Origin: Asterias amurensis
Lineage: Eukaryota > Echinodermata > Asteroidea > Forcipulatida > Asteriidae
Reading direction: 5' to 3'
DNA length: 64,000 nucleotides
Assembly (NCBI RefSeq): GCF_032118995.1
Contig: NC_092660.1
Coordinates: 3,053,501 to 3,117,500, forward strand
Position 1 is the stretch's first letter. Every line of letters starts with the position of its first letter. Under the pieces are notes generated by a model. That model searched no databases. It worked only from the letters and a program-made list of their open reading frames with translations, and had not been told where the DNA came from. Made by a program: the position numbers and the translations under genes. This document shows, piece after piece, positions 53,401-64,000 of the stretch.

Positions 53401-55010
53401 TTGCGTTGTTATCCACTTTGCTCAAATTGTGTCCAAAAATTCTCCAAGGCTATAGCCTTGCGTATTTATCAAATTCTGCTCAAATTTACCAAAAATTCCA
53501 CAAGACTATAGCCTTGCGTATTTATCAAATTTTGCTCAAATTTACCAAAAGTTTCACAAGACTATAGCCTTGCGTTTTTATCAAATTTTGCTCAAATTTT
53601 GGCCAAAACTTCCACAAGACTATAGCCTTGCGTTTTTTGTCAAATTGTGCTAAAATATTTCCCAACAATTCCACATGTTATCCAACTTTGCTCAAATTTT
53701 TCCCCCCACATTCTACAAGACTTCCGTTTTTATCCAACTTTGCTCAAATTATCGCCAAAACTTCCACAAGACTATAGCCTTGCATTTTTATCCAACTTTG
53801 CTCAAATTATCGCCAAAAACAAGACTATAGCCTTGCGCTTTTATCAAATTTTGCTCAGATTGTGCCCAAAAATTCCACAAGACTATAGCCTTGCGATTTT
53901 ATCAAATTGTGCTCAAATGTGTCCCAAAAATTCCACAAGACTATAGCCTTGCGTTTTTATCCAACTTTGCTCAAATTCGTCCCAAAAATTCCATAAGACT
54001 ATAGCCTTGCGTTTTTATCACATTCTGCTCAAATTTTGCCCAAATATCCCACAAGACTATAGCCTTGCGATTTTATCAAATTGTGCCCAAAAATTGTACA
54101 AGACTATAGCCTTGCGTATTTATCAAATTTTGCTCAAATTATCGCCAGAAATTCCACAAGACTATAGCCTTGCGTTTTTATCAAATTTTGCTCAGATTGT
54201 GCCCAAAAATTCCACAAGACTATAGCCTTGCGTTTTTATCAAATTGTGCTCAAATTTTTCCCAAAAATTCCACATGTTATCCAACTTTGCTCAAATTTTT
54301 CCCCCCACATTCTACAAGACTATAGCCTTGCGTATTTATCCAATCTTGCTAAAATTTTTGCCAAAACTTCCACAAGACTATAGCCTTGCGTTTTTATCCA
54401 ACTTTGCTCAAAATTTTCCCCCAAAATTCCACAAGACTTGCGTTTTTATCCAACTTTGCTCAAATTATCGCCAAAAATTCCACAAGACTATAGCCTTGCG
54501 TTTTTATCCAACTTTGCTCAAATTATCGCCAAAAATTCCACAAGACTATAGCCTTGCGTTTTTATCAAATTTTGCTCAGATTGTGCCCAAAAATTCCTCA
54601 AGACTATAGCCTTGCGATTTTATCAAATTGTGCTCAAATTTGTCCCAAAAATTTCACAAGACTATATAAGCCTTGCATTTTTTATCTAACTTCGCTTAAA
54701 TTGTGCCCACAAATTTTACAAGACTATAGCCTTGCGTATTTATCCAATTGTGCTCAAATTTGTCCCCAAAATTCCACAAGACTATATATATATAGCCTTG
54801 CATTTTTATCCAACTTCGCTCAAATTGTGCCCACTAATTTTACAAGACTATAGCCCTGCGTTTTTATCCAACTTTGTTCAAATTTTGCCCAAAAATTCTC
54901 CAAGACTATAGCCTTGCGTTTTTATCCAACTTTGCTCAAAAAAGCCTTGCCCCAAAATTCCACAAGACTATATAAGCCTTACGTACTTATCAAATTTTGC
55001 CTAAAAATTG
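50463..55010. repeat. 58-bp satellite array, roughly 78 copies
   Basis: Unit TATAGCCTTGCGTTTTTATC + AAATTTTGCTCAAATTGTGC + CCAAAAATTCCACAAGAC (58 bp). Variants drop or change GTGCCC (56-57 bp), and blocks of several units recur (for example 51190-51590 resembles 52770-53170), showing block duplication. Because 58 is not a multiple of 3, any frame visits all three phases; the third gives ACA-AGA-CTA-TAG, so the many local frames end in TRL. They are not genes. Confidence 0.97.
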
Positions 55011-55296
55011 TGAGTATTTTTATATATGTTCAAGAATAAAGGCTGATGCTATTTACGGACAAGTCAACTATTAGTTGATTGGTCTGAACTCGAAACTGTT
55101 GTCTCATTATTTGTCTCATTATCTACTTGGCCGCCATGTTTTCCCACAATGCAATAAATTGGGTGTGTATCAATTTTATGAGTTTCCTTGCGCAAAATGA
55201 CTTGCTAAAAGCGATATACGCACCCAATTGCACTGTGGGCAAAAAAGACGGCCCGAGGGTCCCACCGGGATAAGGTGGGCCCGTAATATTTAAGTT

Positions 55297-55313
55297 TGGG
55301 GGGGGGGGGGGGG
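55297..55313. repeat. poly-G tract
   Basis: About 16 G in a row; simple repeat. Confidence 0.9.
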
Positions 55314-55392
55314 TAGGTTTAAGGCAAATAAAAGACAAGTTACAAGGAGAGTCATGTCCAATTTTTTATTGAAAAATTTGGCCAAAAAAAAA

Positions 55393-55830
55393 GCAGAGTT
55401 GTGCAAACACCTGTGCCTGTCGGTGGACCCCCTCGGCCACCTGGAACTTGTGATGATCTAAAGGCCCAAGTGCAATGGTCGATATGTTTTCTGTTCAGTG
55501 AAGTTCGATTAGATGTACTCCTAGTGTCTACTTCAATGTGGTAATGTCTCACAAAATATAAACGAGCTAGACGCAATTTTGCGCTTTGTTTTTTAGACGC
55601 AAGTGTTGAGCAGAAGGTAGTTGTTGCTTGCTTAAATGAACTGGTGCCCTCAAGGGCCAAAGATTTCACCGATTGTTGTCTCGCAACCAAGCCGCACTGG
55701 TGGTGCCAAGAGTTGTCGACACTTGTTCCAATGGGATCCTAACTCAACAGATGATGACGACTTCTGTCCAGACAATGATGTGCTGGTCGGAGAAACAAGT
55801 TCTAATGGCCACTAATTTCCCCCTTGCTTT
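55393..55830 (+). pseudogene. Degraded copy of an unrecognised two-exon gene fragment
   Basis: Homologous, in inverted orientation, to 58834-59344. One frame gives VVQTPVPVGGPPRPPGTCDD and, 300 bp on, CRHLFQWDP followed by DDDDFCPDNDVLVGET to a stop. At the position where the partner copy has donor GATG|GTATGT this copy reads TCGATATGT, so the splice site appears lost. Function unknown. Confidence 0.5.
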
Positions 55831-56611
55831 CCATGGGGCTGCAATTTGGACGTTCAGCTGTAGTACGCTGACAAAATGGCTACAAGTGAACTTGTTTTTG
55901 ACAGACTTTGATTAAAAACAAAGTTTATGAGTGTTAAAAACACTAGATATGTATCAACCAAAAGTACAGAGAAAAACACTTGACGTATTCACAAAAACGC
56001 CACATTTTTGTTTACAGTTTAAAGTACGGCGAATAGTGATGCTTTTTCACTACATGCTTGCCAATAAATGATAACAAAGATGACATTGGATTAATATAAC
56101 TTCTACCATCCTAAAATAGAACCAACTATGACCATAACGACCAAACATTTCAACACGGCTAAGATTGAACAAGATCTAAAGTATTTGATTTACTTTGTTG
56201 CAGACCACTATAACTAATGATGAAGTAGAACATCGGATGTTATAACAACGTCAGCTGAGACGCATGTTCACAAAAGCATAGGGGGTAAAAAAGAATCAAT
56301 TTAGGATACAACTGTTTCCAAAATTGATGTTTTAAAAGGCTTTTACTAGGCTTGCATTTACCATTTTTGGCCTGGCAGAAAGAGGAAACAAATAAAACAA
56401 CTTGTGATGTTTAATTCCCCCTCAAGCTATAATGTACTAAAATGAGGGACTATGAAACAATTTAGGGCACAACTGTTTCCTAAATTGCTGTGTTGTTATG
56501 AATACTTTGAATCTGGTTACATTTACACATTGTTGGCCTTGCAGATAGGAAAAAGTGACTAATTAAAACTAGGAACAAATTTCTTTGCAACTTAGGAACA
56601 ACAAGGGACAG

Positions 56612-57232
56612 TGTATGTACTCAACACAAAAAGGAAGTGATGAGCAACTCGGAGTAACACAAGGGAACGTGTCTGCACTCAACACACAAAGGAAGTGTGA
56701 GCAACTCAGAGTAACACAAGGGAAAGTGTCTGTACTCGACACACAAAGGAAGTGTGAGCAACTCAGAGTAACACAAGGGAAAGTGTCTGCACTCGACACA
56801 CAAAGGAAGAGTGAGCAACTCAGAGTAACACAAGGGAAAGTGTCTGCACTCAACACACAAAGGAAATGTGAGCAACTCAGAGTAACACAAGGGAAAGTGT
56901 CTTCACTCAACACACAAAGGAAGTGTGAGCAACTCAGAGTAACACAAGGGAAAGTGTCTGCACTCAACAAACAAAGGAAGTGGGAGCAACTCAGAGTAAC
57001 ACAAGGGAAAGTGTCTGCACTCAACAAACAAAGGAAGTGGGAGCAACTCAGAGTAACACATGGGAAAGTGTCTTTACTCACCACACAAAGGAAGATTGAG
57101 CAACTCAGAGTAATACAAGAGAAAGTGTCGGTACTCAACACACAAAGGAAGTGTGAGCAACTCAGAGTAACACAAGGGAAAGTGCCTGCACTATTGTACT
57201 AAACACACAAAGGAAGTGTGAGCCACTCATGA
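56612..57232. repeat. 57-bp satellite, block 1, about 11 copies
   Basis: Unit GTGAGCAACTCAGAGTAACA + CAAGGGAAAGTGTCTGCACT + CAACACACAAAGGAAGT (57 bp = 19 codons). As the period is a multiple of 3 and stops are absent in at least one frame of each strand, long frames exist on both strands (plus unit QLRVTQGKVSALNTQRKCE; minus unit LCYSELLTLPLCVECRHFP). Coding use is possible but unsupported. Confidence 0.95.
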
Positions 57233-57480
57233 CTTTTTCTGTAAACAGCATCACTGGTGAAAAGACTATGGCTTGTGTGCAATAATAACCCGATGCCAGA
57301 TATCTGTGTGCTGTAAATTTACCTCTAAATTGAGACAAATTGATCGCTTTGTAACCTTGAAATGAACTTTGACCTTCCATTTAGTGATTTCAATTTTGGC
57401 TGACCAATTTATGACCTCTGACTTAAAATGGAGATTGAGTTGAACTAAAGTAACAATAGCTAGTACAGATTGAATTCTGT

Positions 57481-58455
57481 AACACAAAGGAAGTGTGAGC
57501 AACTTGGGAGTTTTACAGGGGAGAGTGTTTGTACCCGACAAACAAAGGACAAGTGACCAGGGAAAGTGTCTGTACTCAAAACGAAGTGGACCATCTCAGA
57601 GCAACACAGGGGAAAGTGTCTGTACTCAACATGAAGTGGAGCAACTTAGAGTAACACAGGGGAAAGTGTCTGTACTCAACACGAAGTGGACCATCTCAGA
57701 GTAACACAGGGGAAAGTGTCTGTACTCAACACGAAGTGGAGCAACTCAGAGTAACACAGGGGAAAGTGTCTGTACTCAACACGAAGTGGAGCAACTCTGA
57801 GTAACACAGGGGAAAGTGTCTGTTCTCAACACGAAGTGGAGCAACTCAGAGTAACACAGGGGAAAGTGTCTGTACTCAACACGAAGTGGAGCAACTCAGA
57901 GTAACACAGGGGAAAGTGTCTGTACTCAACACACAAAGGATAAGCAACTCAGAGTAACACAAGGCAAAGTGTCTGCACTCATCACACAGAGGAAGTGTGA
58001 GCAACTCAGAGTAACACAAGGGAAAGTGTCTAAACTCATCACACAGAGGAAGTGTGAGCAACTCAGAGTAAAACAAGGGAAAGTGGCTGCACTACTGTAC
58101 ACAACACAAAAAGGAAGTGTGAGAAACTCAGAGTAACACCAGGGAAAGTGTCTGTACTTATTACATAAAGGAAGTGTGAGAAACTCAAGGTAACACAAGG
58201 AGAGTGTCTGTACTCCACACACAAAGGAAGTGTGAACAACTTAGAGTAACACAAGGGAAAGTGTTTGTACTTGAAGTGTGAGCAACTCAGAGAAACACAG
58301 AGGAAGTGTCTGTTCTCAACACACAAGTGTGAGCAACTCAGAGAAACACTGGGGAAAGTGTCTGTACTCCACACAATAAGGAAGTGTGAGCAACTCAGAG
58401 AAACACAAGGGAAAGTGTCTACTCAATACACTAAGGAAGTGTGAGCAACTCTTAA
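57481..58455. repeat. 57-bp satellite, block 2, with a 50-bp variant sub-array
   Basis: 57590-57935 repeats a 50-bp form (GTGTCTGTACTCAACACGAA + GTGGAGCAACTCAGAGTAAC + ACAGGGGAAA) about seven times, i.e. the 57-bp unit lacking about 7 bp. The flanks carry 57-bp and irregular units. 57233-57480 between blocks 1 and 2 is unique AT-rich sequence. Confidence 0.95.
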
Positions 58456-58833
58456 ATTTTATTTTAAAATTCTTTCCCTAAATTAAGATTTAGTTTGGAA
58501 TATACTTTTATTACAATTTGTTTGTGTACGCTGCGTTGAAAATAAATTATTTGTACGAAGTGTGATTTTAAAAACCACGGCCTAAGATAAGTTGCAAATG
58601 TTACTTATAAGGTTTAGAGAACTTTTATGATACTTTCTGTTTGGCATTGATTTGAAAGCTAGATCTGTGATCTCCTGCAGTAATTTACCCTTGACAATGA
58701 CCAGACCCTAAGAACCTTGACATAGACCTGACCTTTGACCTCTTCTAAAAACAACCAATTCAAAAGAAACTACAAATTATAGTTATCCAATGTCATCTGT
58801 GGTATCAAAAGGCAATAAAATTGGTGTTCTTAC

Positions 58834-59344
58834 TAGGATATTTTGGATGTGAAGTGGCATGACCAAGCAGAACATGTTTCTCCAGCCCTCATATCATCAA
58901 CTGGATAGAAGTCCTCATCATCCAGCAAGTCCAGATTCCATTGGCTCAAGCAAAGACATCTCTTGGCACCTTTGATGATCATGAAAGATCCCCAGTACAA
59001 ACCTGTTTACTCAAAAACAAAAGAATGACGTGACCAACAAAAGGCTAAATAATAAGGGGCCCTCATCCCGACGTCTTGAGAGATCTTGCCGACCAGAACT
59101 TTTTAGGGACCAACCACTACCTTCCAGCTCAGGCCCTAGTATGAACGCATGCTTCCAAAAATGCTCGCTCTAGCTCGTCAAATTTTGTAAGGCATTACAC
59201 CAGTGAAGGAGAACACTAGTTGTGCATCTAAAAGAATTTCACTGAACAAAGAACATACCATCCATTGCACCCGGGCCCAAAGGACCACCACTTGTTCCAG
59301 GCAGCCGAGGGGGTCCACCAACAGGCACAGGTGTTTGCACAACT
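58834..59344 (-). CDS. Unrecognised gene fragment, two phase-matched exons
   Basis: Exon 59259-59344 (acceptor AAAAACTCGCAG, donor GATG|GTATGT) reads VVQTPVPVGGPPRLPGTSGG ... GAMD. Exon 58834-59002 (acceptor TTTTTGAGTAAACAG, donor CCTA|GTAAGA) reads LYWGSFMIIKGAKRCLCLSQ, then a Cys/Asp-rich part with LLDDEDFYPVDDMRAGET. The first ends in phase 1 and the second starts with the two bases needed, giving Gly at the join. I recognise no family. Upstream and downstream exons were not found, so this is either part of a gene reaching outside the recognisable region or a decayed copy. Confidence 0.45.
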
Positions 59345-59579
59345 CTGCGAGTTTTTCAAAGGGTTTGGATGAGGCCCTAACATACATTCATCAAAATGAG
59401 CTGCTCCTACACAATGAGTCCATGTTTTAAATCTTGGAAAATTTCATTAAAAAACCCTGATTTGTCAGAAACAAAATTTAAGAAAAGCAAAAACAAAATG
59501 TTGTTTTCCCTTAGGATCTGAAAGGTACGAAAAAAACTAACAAAAAAACAAATAATGCAACTAATTTTGTCAGAAATGT

Positions 59580-59795
59580 CCTCATCTGTGCAAGATAATG
59601 ACATTTCCACAGTTTTGTTTTCATGTTTGGTCATTGAAACTAAATTAATGGCTTCGCTTGCAAGAAAAGTCATTACTTTTTAAAAATTTGACTGAGACTT
59701 CCATAGTTTTATTTTGACATTTGGTCATTGAAACACATTAATGGCTTTAGTTGCGAAAAAAAGTCATTAATTTGCTAAAGTTTCACTCTTTTAAA
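59580..59795. repeat. About 100-bp tandem duplication
   Basis: CCACAGTTTTGTTTTCATGTT...GGTCATTGAAACTAAATTAATGG and CCATAGTTTTATTTTGACAT...GGTCATTGAAACACATTAATGG are diverged direct copies. No coding capacity. Confidence 0.7.
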
Positions 59796-59949
59796 TGGTC
59801 TCGCTTGTTAGTAGGAGCAGCTCGTACATTTGACTGAAATAATACAAAGACATATGATTCAGAAGTGATTGTTAGTCAAAATAATAAGAACAAGTTTGCA
59901 TTTTTCAAAAAATCAAGGTCCAAAACTTTTTTTCAACATCTGTAAACAG

Positions 59950-60125
59950 TTTCAATCAGAGTGCTCTCAGACTAGGAAAACTGTTTCTCAAGAAGAGTAT
60001 CAGCAAGAAAAGGTATTTGTTAAATTCATTCAAAAGTTCTGCTGCAAAAAAATTGTTTAAAATGTCTTTGAACAGTTTCAATCAGAGTGCTCTCTGGCTG
60101 GTAAACTGTTTCCCAAGAAGGCAAT
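59950..60125. repeat. About 110-bp tandem duplication
   Basis: AGTTTCAATCAGAGTGCTCT occurs at about 59950 and 60070, each followed by AAACTGTTTC-CAAGAAG. Confidence 0.75.
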
Positions 60126-60297
60126 CAGAGTGCCTTGATTATTATTTTTTTCTTTGATTTTAAAATATTTTGTTTTGTGAGTTTGGCACTTACAAATCTG
60201 AATCATATATCTTTGAGTGTGAAAGGGACGGATCTTTATAAACTAAAGGGGATGTTTGAGTAGTATACCACACAGGGGGTAGTGTGGGTAACTCTAA

Positions 60298-60871
60298 ACA
60301 CAACTCAGAGTAGGTGAAGGAGCTAAACCATACAAGGGAAAGTGTCTGTACTCAACACACAAAGAAAGTGTGAGCAACTCGGAGTAACACAAGGGAAAGT
60401 GTCTGTACTCAACACACAAAGAAAGTGTGAGCAACTCGGAGTAACACAAGGGAAAGTGTCTGTACTCAACACACAAAGGAAGTGTGAGCAACTCAGAGTA
60501 ACACAAGGGAAAGTGTCTACTCAACACACAAAGGAAGTGTGAGCAACTCAGAGTAACACAAGGGAAAGTGTCTGTACTCAACACACAATGGAAGTGTGAA
60601 CAACTCAGAGTAACACAGGGGAAAGTGTCTACTCAACACACAAAGGAAGTGTGAGCAACACACGGGAAAGTGTCTGTACTCGACACACAAAGGAAGTGTG
60701 AACAACTCAGAGTAACACAAGGGAAAGTATCTGTACTCGACACACAAAGGAAGTGTGAACAACTCAGAGTAACACAAGGGAAAGTGTCTGTACTCAACAA
60801 ACAAAGGAAGTGTGAGCAACTCAAGTAACACAAGGGAAAGTGTTTGTACTCAGCACACAAAGGAAGTGTGA
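60298..60871. repeat. 57-bp satellite, block 3, about 10 copies
   Basis: Same unit as block 1 with occasional short deletions (for example GTGTCTACTCAACAC). Both strands carry open frames for the reason given for block 1. Confidence 0.95.
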
Positions 60872-61319
60872 TGCACCCCTGGCACACCCTGAAACGTTGA
60901 ACATTCTACAAAAATATTAAACTAATAAAATAAACAGTCAAATTTTGTTTGACTCCTAAGAATTTAGACACTAAAGTGTCTCCTATTTCAGTCATGCAAC
61001 TCTGTATTTTGATAAAAGATCTGACATTTCCAGAAGACCAGACACAGCAAGATTTTGTGTTGTGTTTTTAAATGTTTTAATGGCTGTGAAAACCAAAACC
61101 ATACGAATCAGATATTGCATGCCTGCTAATTGCTGATATATGAGATGGGCAAAAACCCCTGTGGGGAAAAATTCCCATGCCGGCTCCACTATATGGCAAC
61201 CAAGTTTGTCAACTCCATACATCAGCATACATCTAAATTTAGAGAGCTTGAATGTGCTAAAATAGATAGCGAAACATTCTCCCAACTCAGCCCTAGACAA
61301 CGTTTCAGTTTATAAACTT

Positions 61320-61490
61320 GATAATTCACGACACAAGGTGAAAGTATGAGCAACTCACCACAGTGGAAGTGGGAGAAATTCACAACACAAGTTGGGTGTG
61401 CAAGAAATTCACAACATGGGAGAAGTGCAGAATTTCACAGGGGCAAGTGTAATCAATTCTACACACAAGGGAAAGTGTGAACAATTCACC
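61320..61490. repeat. 57-bp satellite, decayed relatives
   Basis: GAAAGTATGAGCAACTCACCAC, GTGGGAGAAATTCACAAC and GGGAAAGTGTGAACAATTCAC keep the word order of the satellite with heavy divergence. Confidence 0.6.
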
Positions 61491-61534
61491 ACACAATTAA
61501 CAATCTAAAATCTATAACTAAAATCTACAACTAA

Positions 61535-61637
61535 TTACAAACTGTACAAAAAGGTTGAGGCATCGACGATGATGGTTGTCTGATGAGCTGCAAACTCCTT
61601 GTGATAATCCGACACTCTCTGTCTGGATTTAGTTGAT
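61535..61637 (-). other. Exon-like unit C of a tandem trio
   Basis: Minus strand: acceptor CCATCTTCTGCAG, then ATCAACTAAATCCAGACAG and a frame STKSRQRVSDYHKEFAAHQ ending at a TAA at 61535-61537. It joins unit B in frame (AG|A). Homologous to units B and A at its start. Confidence 0.4.
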
Positions 61638-61962
61638 CTGCAGAAGATGGAAAAAAAGGAAACAAGAACAAGATTTAACATCTTTGTTGATATAGCAATC
61701 ATCATTGATTAATTAGGCAATGCAAAACATATATGCGACTCAATGATTGAGGCACACAAGGGTAGAACTCTTAGTCGCACAAGTACTCTTTGGAGTTTAG
61801 TAAATATTGCCTCACACTATGCTTCTTTACTACAAGTCATGATAAAGAGGCAAAAAATTGAAAGATTGCGCTGGAACCAAGGAATTCCAGGGTATTAACC
61901 CACTTGGGTTTTCCTTAGAAATATTAAGTTTTGTTTGTCTCGAACCAATAATGTTTACATAC

Positions 61963-62047
61963 CTGTAAAGTTGACTGATTGTACAAGGCAGAGGTACTCC
62001 CACTCTGAATGAAGATCTGACACTCTCAAATGTCTGGATTAGTTGAT
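61963..62047 (-). other. Exon-like unit B of a tandem trio
   Basis: Minus strand: acceptor TTTCATTTACTCAG and donor TTTACAG|GTATGT bound 85 bp with one open frame (QLIQTFESVRSSFRVGVPLP...). Begins ATCAACTAATCCAGACATTT, like unit C. Confidence 0.45.
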
Positions 62048-62830
62048 CTGAGTAAATGAAACAAGGTTAGAAAAAAACGTTCAACATAACATCAATAAAG
62101 CCAGGTATTCAAGAGGCAATTCATTTGAATCTATAGACCATGTAACCTGTGACATCAACACACGTTTCAAAAAGATTCATCACAGAGGCTGATTGTCCTG
62201 CAGGCATAGTTTGTACATGCAAGAGAAAGTGTGATAATTGCAATGTCTGATTTTTATCAACCTTTGATATGATGAAAGGAGCACATCTATAATCTTATTT
62301 ATTTGTTTAATTTTTTATAACCCTTGAAGTTATGTGGAAAAATACACACAATGTAAAATTGTTTATGTGACCAGGGAGAGTATCAATTGCCAGCTAGAAA
62401 GACCCTGGAATGTAGAAGGTTGTTCTTTTGGCACAAAAAAGGTCAGACGGTCTGTTAGTTTTCAATGAAAACAACATACCACTCACCGGTGCATCAACAT
62501 AGGCCCTGAATTTCAACTTTGTAGAGGCCAGGTAAAAGAAAACTTGACAACTGCGGAATTTTAACGTGGGCCATTTGCATTAACAGAGATGCGATCTACT
62601 AACCGAGCCATCCAGCTCTGATATTGGCATTTTTGTTAATTAAATTTGTCCAGGATACCATTCAGAAGCCATTCAACAGAAAAATATTGAATTGCAAAAG
62701 ATCAGCCAGTGATTTAGGGTAGACCACCATAGGGCAAGGGGACCAAGAGGTGAAAGGTGATTTAGGGCAGATACACTGCGCAAATTCAACCACCAATTTT
62801 GTATTATCAATAGTCAATTTTGTATCTTAC

Positions 62831-62996
62831 CTGTAGACAGGAAGTTGAATGAGTTGTCATATCGCAGATTGCTGGACACTAGGTTTCAGCGTCACTTCTG
62901 CTCCGTGCTACAAGGACTGCCACTATGACTGATGATCTGACAATTTGGACAGCACTATGACTGATGATCTGTCAACCTCAGTTTGGATAACTTGAT
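62831..62996 (-). other. Exon-like unit A of a tandem trio
   Basis: Minus strand: acceptor TTTTTTTTCATCTACAG and donor GTCTACAG|GTAAGA bound 166 bp. Begins ATCAAGTTATCCAAACTGAG and contains GACAGATCATCAGTCATAGTG twice in diverged form. All three frames have stops, so it is non-coding or upstream of a start. Confidence 0.45.
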
Positions 62997-62999
62997 CTG

Positions 63000-64000
63000 T
63001 AGATGAAAAAAAAGAGAATGAGATTCAAGGTTCATTTACTTTGCCACCAGTATCCAAAGAAAAAAAATATCATCACTAGAAAAAGATCAGTAACAGTACT
63101 TTTAAAACTGGCTGAAATGTGGCACTGCTGAGGGATCCATATTAGAACCAGAGTTTGCAGGCAATATGGTCCCTAAATGGAATGCATTTGAGAAAGATTT
63201 TAAACAAATTTCTACCTCTATGAGTGTACCATGGAGGTCCAATGAGGATGAAATTAATCAAGAATTTCTTCTTTTTTTTGGTGTGTGTGGGGGGAATGAT
63301 CAAAGGTACTATTTTGACTTTGACACCGTGAAAATCTTTACAGTGAAATCACTGTGAAAGCTCAATGAAAAGTAGAATTTGGCTTAAATTCAAGGAATTA
63401 TTTTTCCTTTCACCCATAACTTGACCTAGGATTCAAAGCTGCCTCTAGCTACCGCTCAATTTCGGTAGTCTAGTTGGTTAGACATTGCTCTAGAATTGCA
63501 AGGGTTAAGGGTTGATGCCTGTGAATTTTTTTTTCCATAGGACTCCGAAAAGAACTGAGCTTCATTGTTAACACACATTTGTTTATGCAATCGGTGTATG
63601 ATTAAAAAATTAAAGTTAATAAAAAAAAAATTTACTTTTCCCCAATGCAAATTTAACATCTAATGTACAGTTCGTTCAACTCTTAATGTAATTTTGGCCG
63701 TGGGATGGGTTAACCTTTTTGTAAACGGTGATAATGTCAGAAATGTGATTAAATTCATTACATTTGTTCCGTTTTGTGAATGTGAAGCCAATGATTCACA
63801 GAAAAGCAAACTTAATAATTCTTATAGCAAAGAACCCAATGAGGAATGAAGTTTTAGATGATTGAGGAACACCCCAGAAAATGATTCAAGGGAAAACCAT
63901 AGAGTTGCAAATAGGAACTGATTACCCAATCCACGCAGTTCTCCTGGTGTGATTCAAACAGGCCTGGGTCCTAGAGGTGGAGGCGATTTAGGAAAGATAC
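63000..64000. other. No gene seen; SINE-like fragment near 63460-63570
   Basis: TCGGTAGTCTAGTTGGTTAG resembles a tRNA-type A box and is followed by GATGCCTGTGAAT and GGACTCCGAAAAG, the body of the second SINE family. The rest is AT-rich without exon signals. Confidence 0.5.

Noticed and set aside
1-64000. CRISPR arrays, bacterial operons or integrated phage
   Set aside because: All genes are intron-split animal genes; the tandem arrays lack spacer-repeat alternation and no prokaryotic signals are seen.
1-64000. LTR retroelements or Polinton-like elements
   Set aside because: No long direct terminal repeats and no recognisable gag, integrase, capsid or polymerase segments were noticed; the larger repeats are satellites, MITEs, SINEs and LINE ends.

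Overview
The window is animal nuclear DNA: AT-rich, with intron-split genes, canonical GT-AG splice sites, many short non-autonomous transposons, tRNA-derived SINEs and several satellite arrays. Gene content (a death-domain ROCO protein, iodotyrosine deiodinase, ribonucleotide reductase R2, RAD23, a Tctex1-type dynein light chain) and repeat style suggest an invertebrate deuterostome. An echinoderm, probably a sea star, is my best guess; it rests on repeat style and was not tested by any search.

Layout. 2.8-13.97 kb, minus: a complete 15-exon gene for an 890-residue protein with the order Neuralized (NHR) domain, Roc GTPase-like domain, COR domain, Death domain. This is the strongest candidate for an undescribed system. 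16.3-18.5 kb, minus: a complete 3-exon iodotyrosine deiodinase. 18.5-19.7 kb: a divergent upstream region with hairpins. 19.7-26.9 kb, plus: a complete 8-exon ribonucleotide reductase small subunit with a long acidic N-terminal extension and one GC-AG intron. 29.2-36.1 kb, plus: a complete 9-exon RAD23. 39.4-40.0 kb, minus: an intronless DYNLT4-like dynein light chain, with splice-bounded exon-like pieces upstream.

41.5-64 kb is gene-poor and repeat-rich. It holds a possible THAP-type first exon (45.7 kb), a 694-bp tandem duplication, two near-identical 389-bp foldback elements in the window (1.6 and 47.9 kb), a 4.5-kb array of a 58-bp satellite, three blocks of a different 57-bp satellite that is open on both strands, two inverted copies of an unrecognised gene fragment around that satellite, and three tandem exon-like units at 61.5-63 kb.

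The protein genes look unrelated in pathway: signalling scaffold, halogenated tyrosine salvage, dNTP synthesis, proteasome shuttle and repair, and dynein transport. R2 and RAD23 both serve DNA synthesis or repair, but nothing here shows joint control. A recurring local theme is mobile elements lying next to splice sites: three antisense SINEs have their (ATT)n tails against 5' splice sites.
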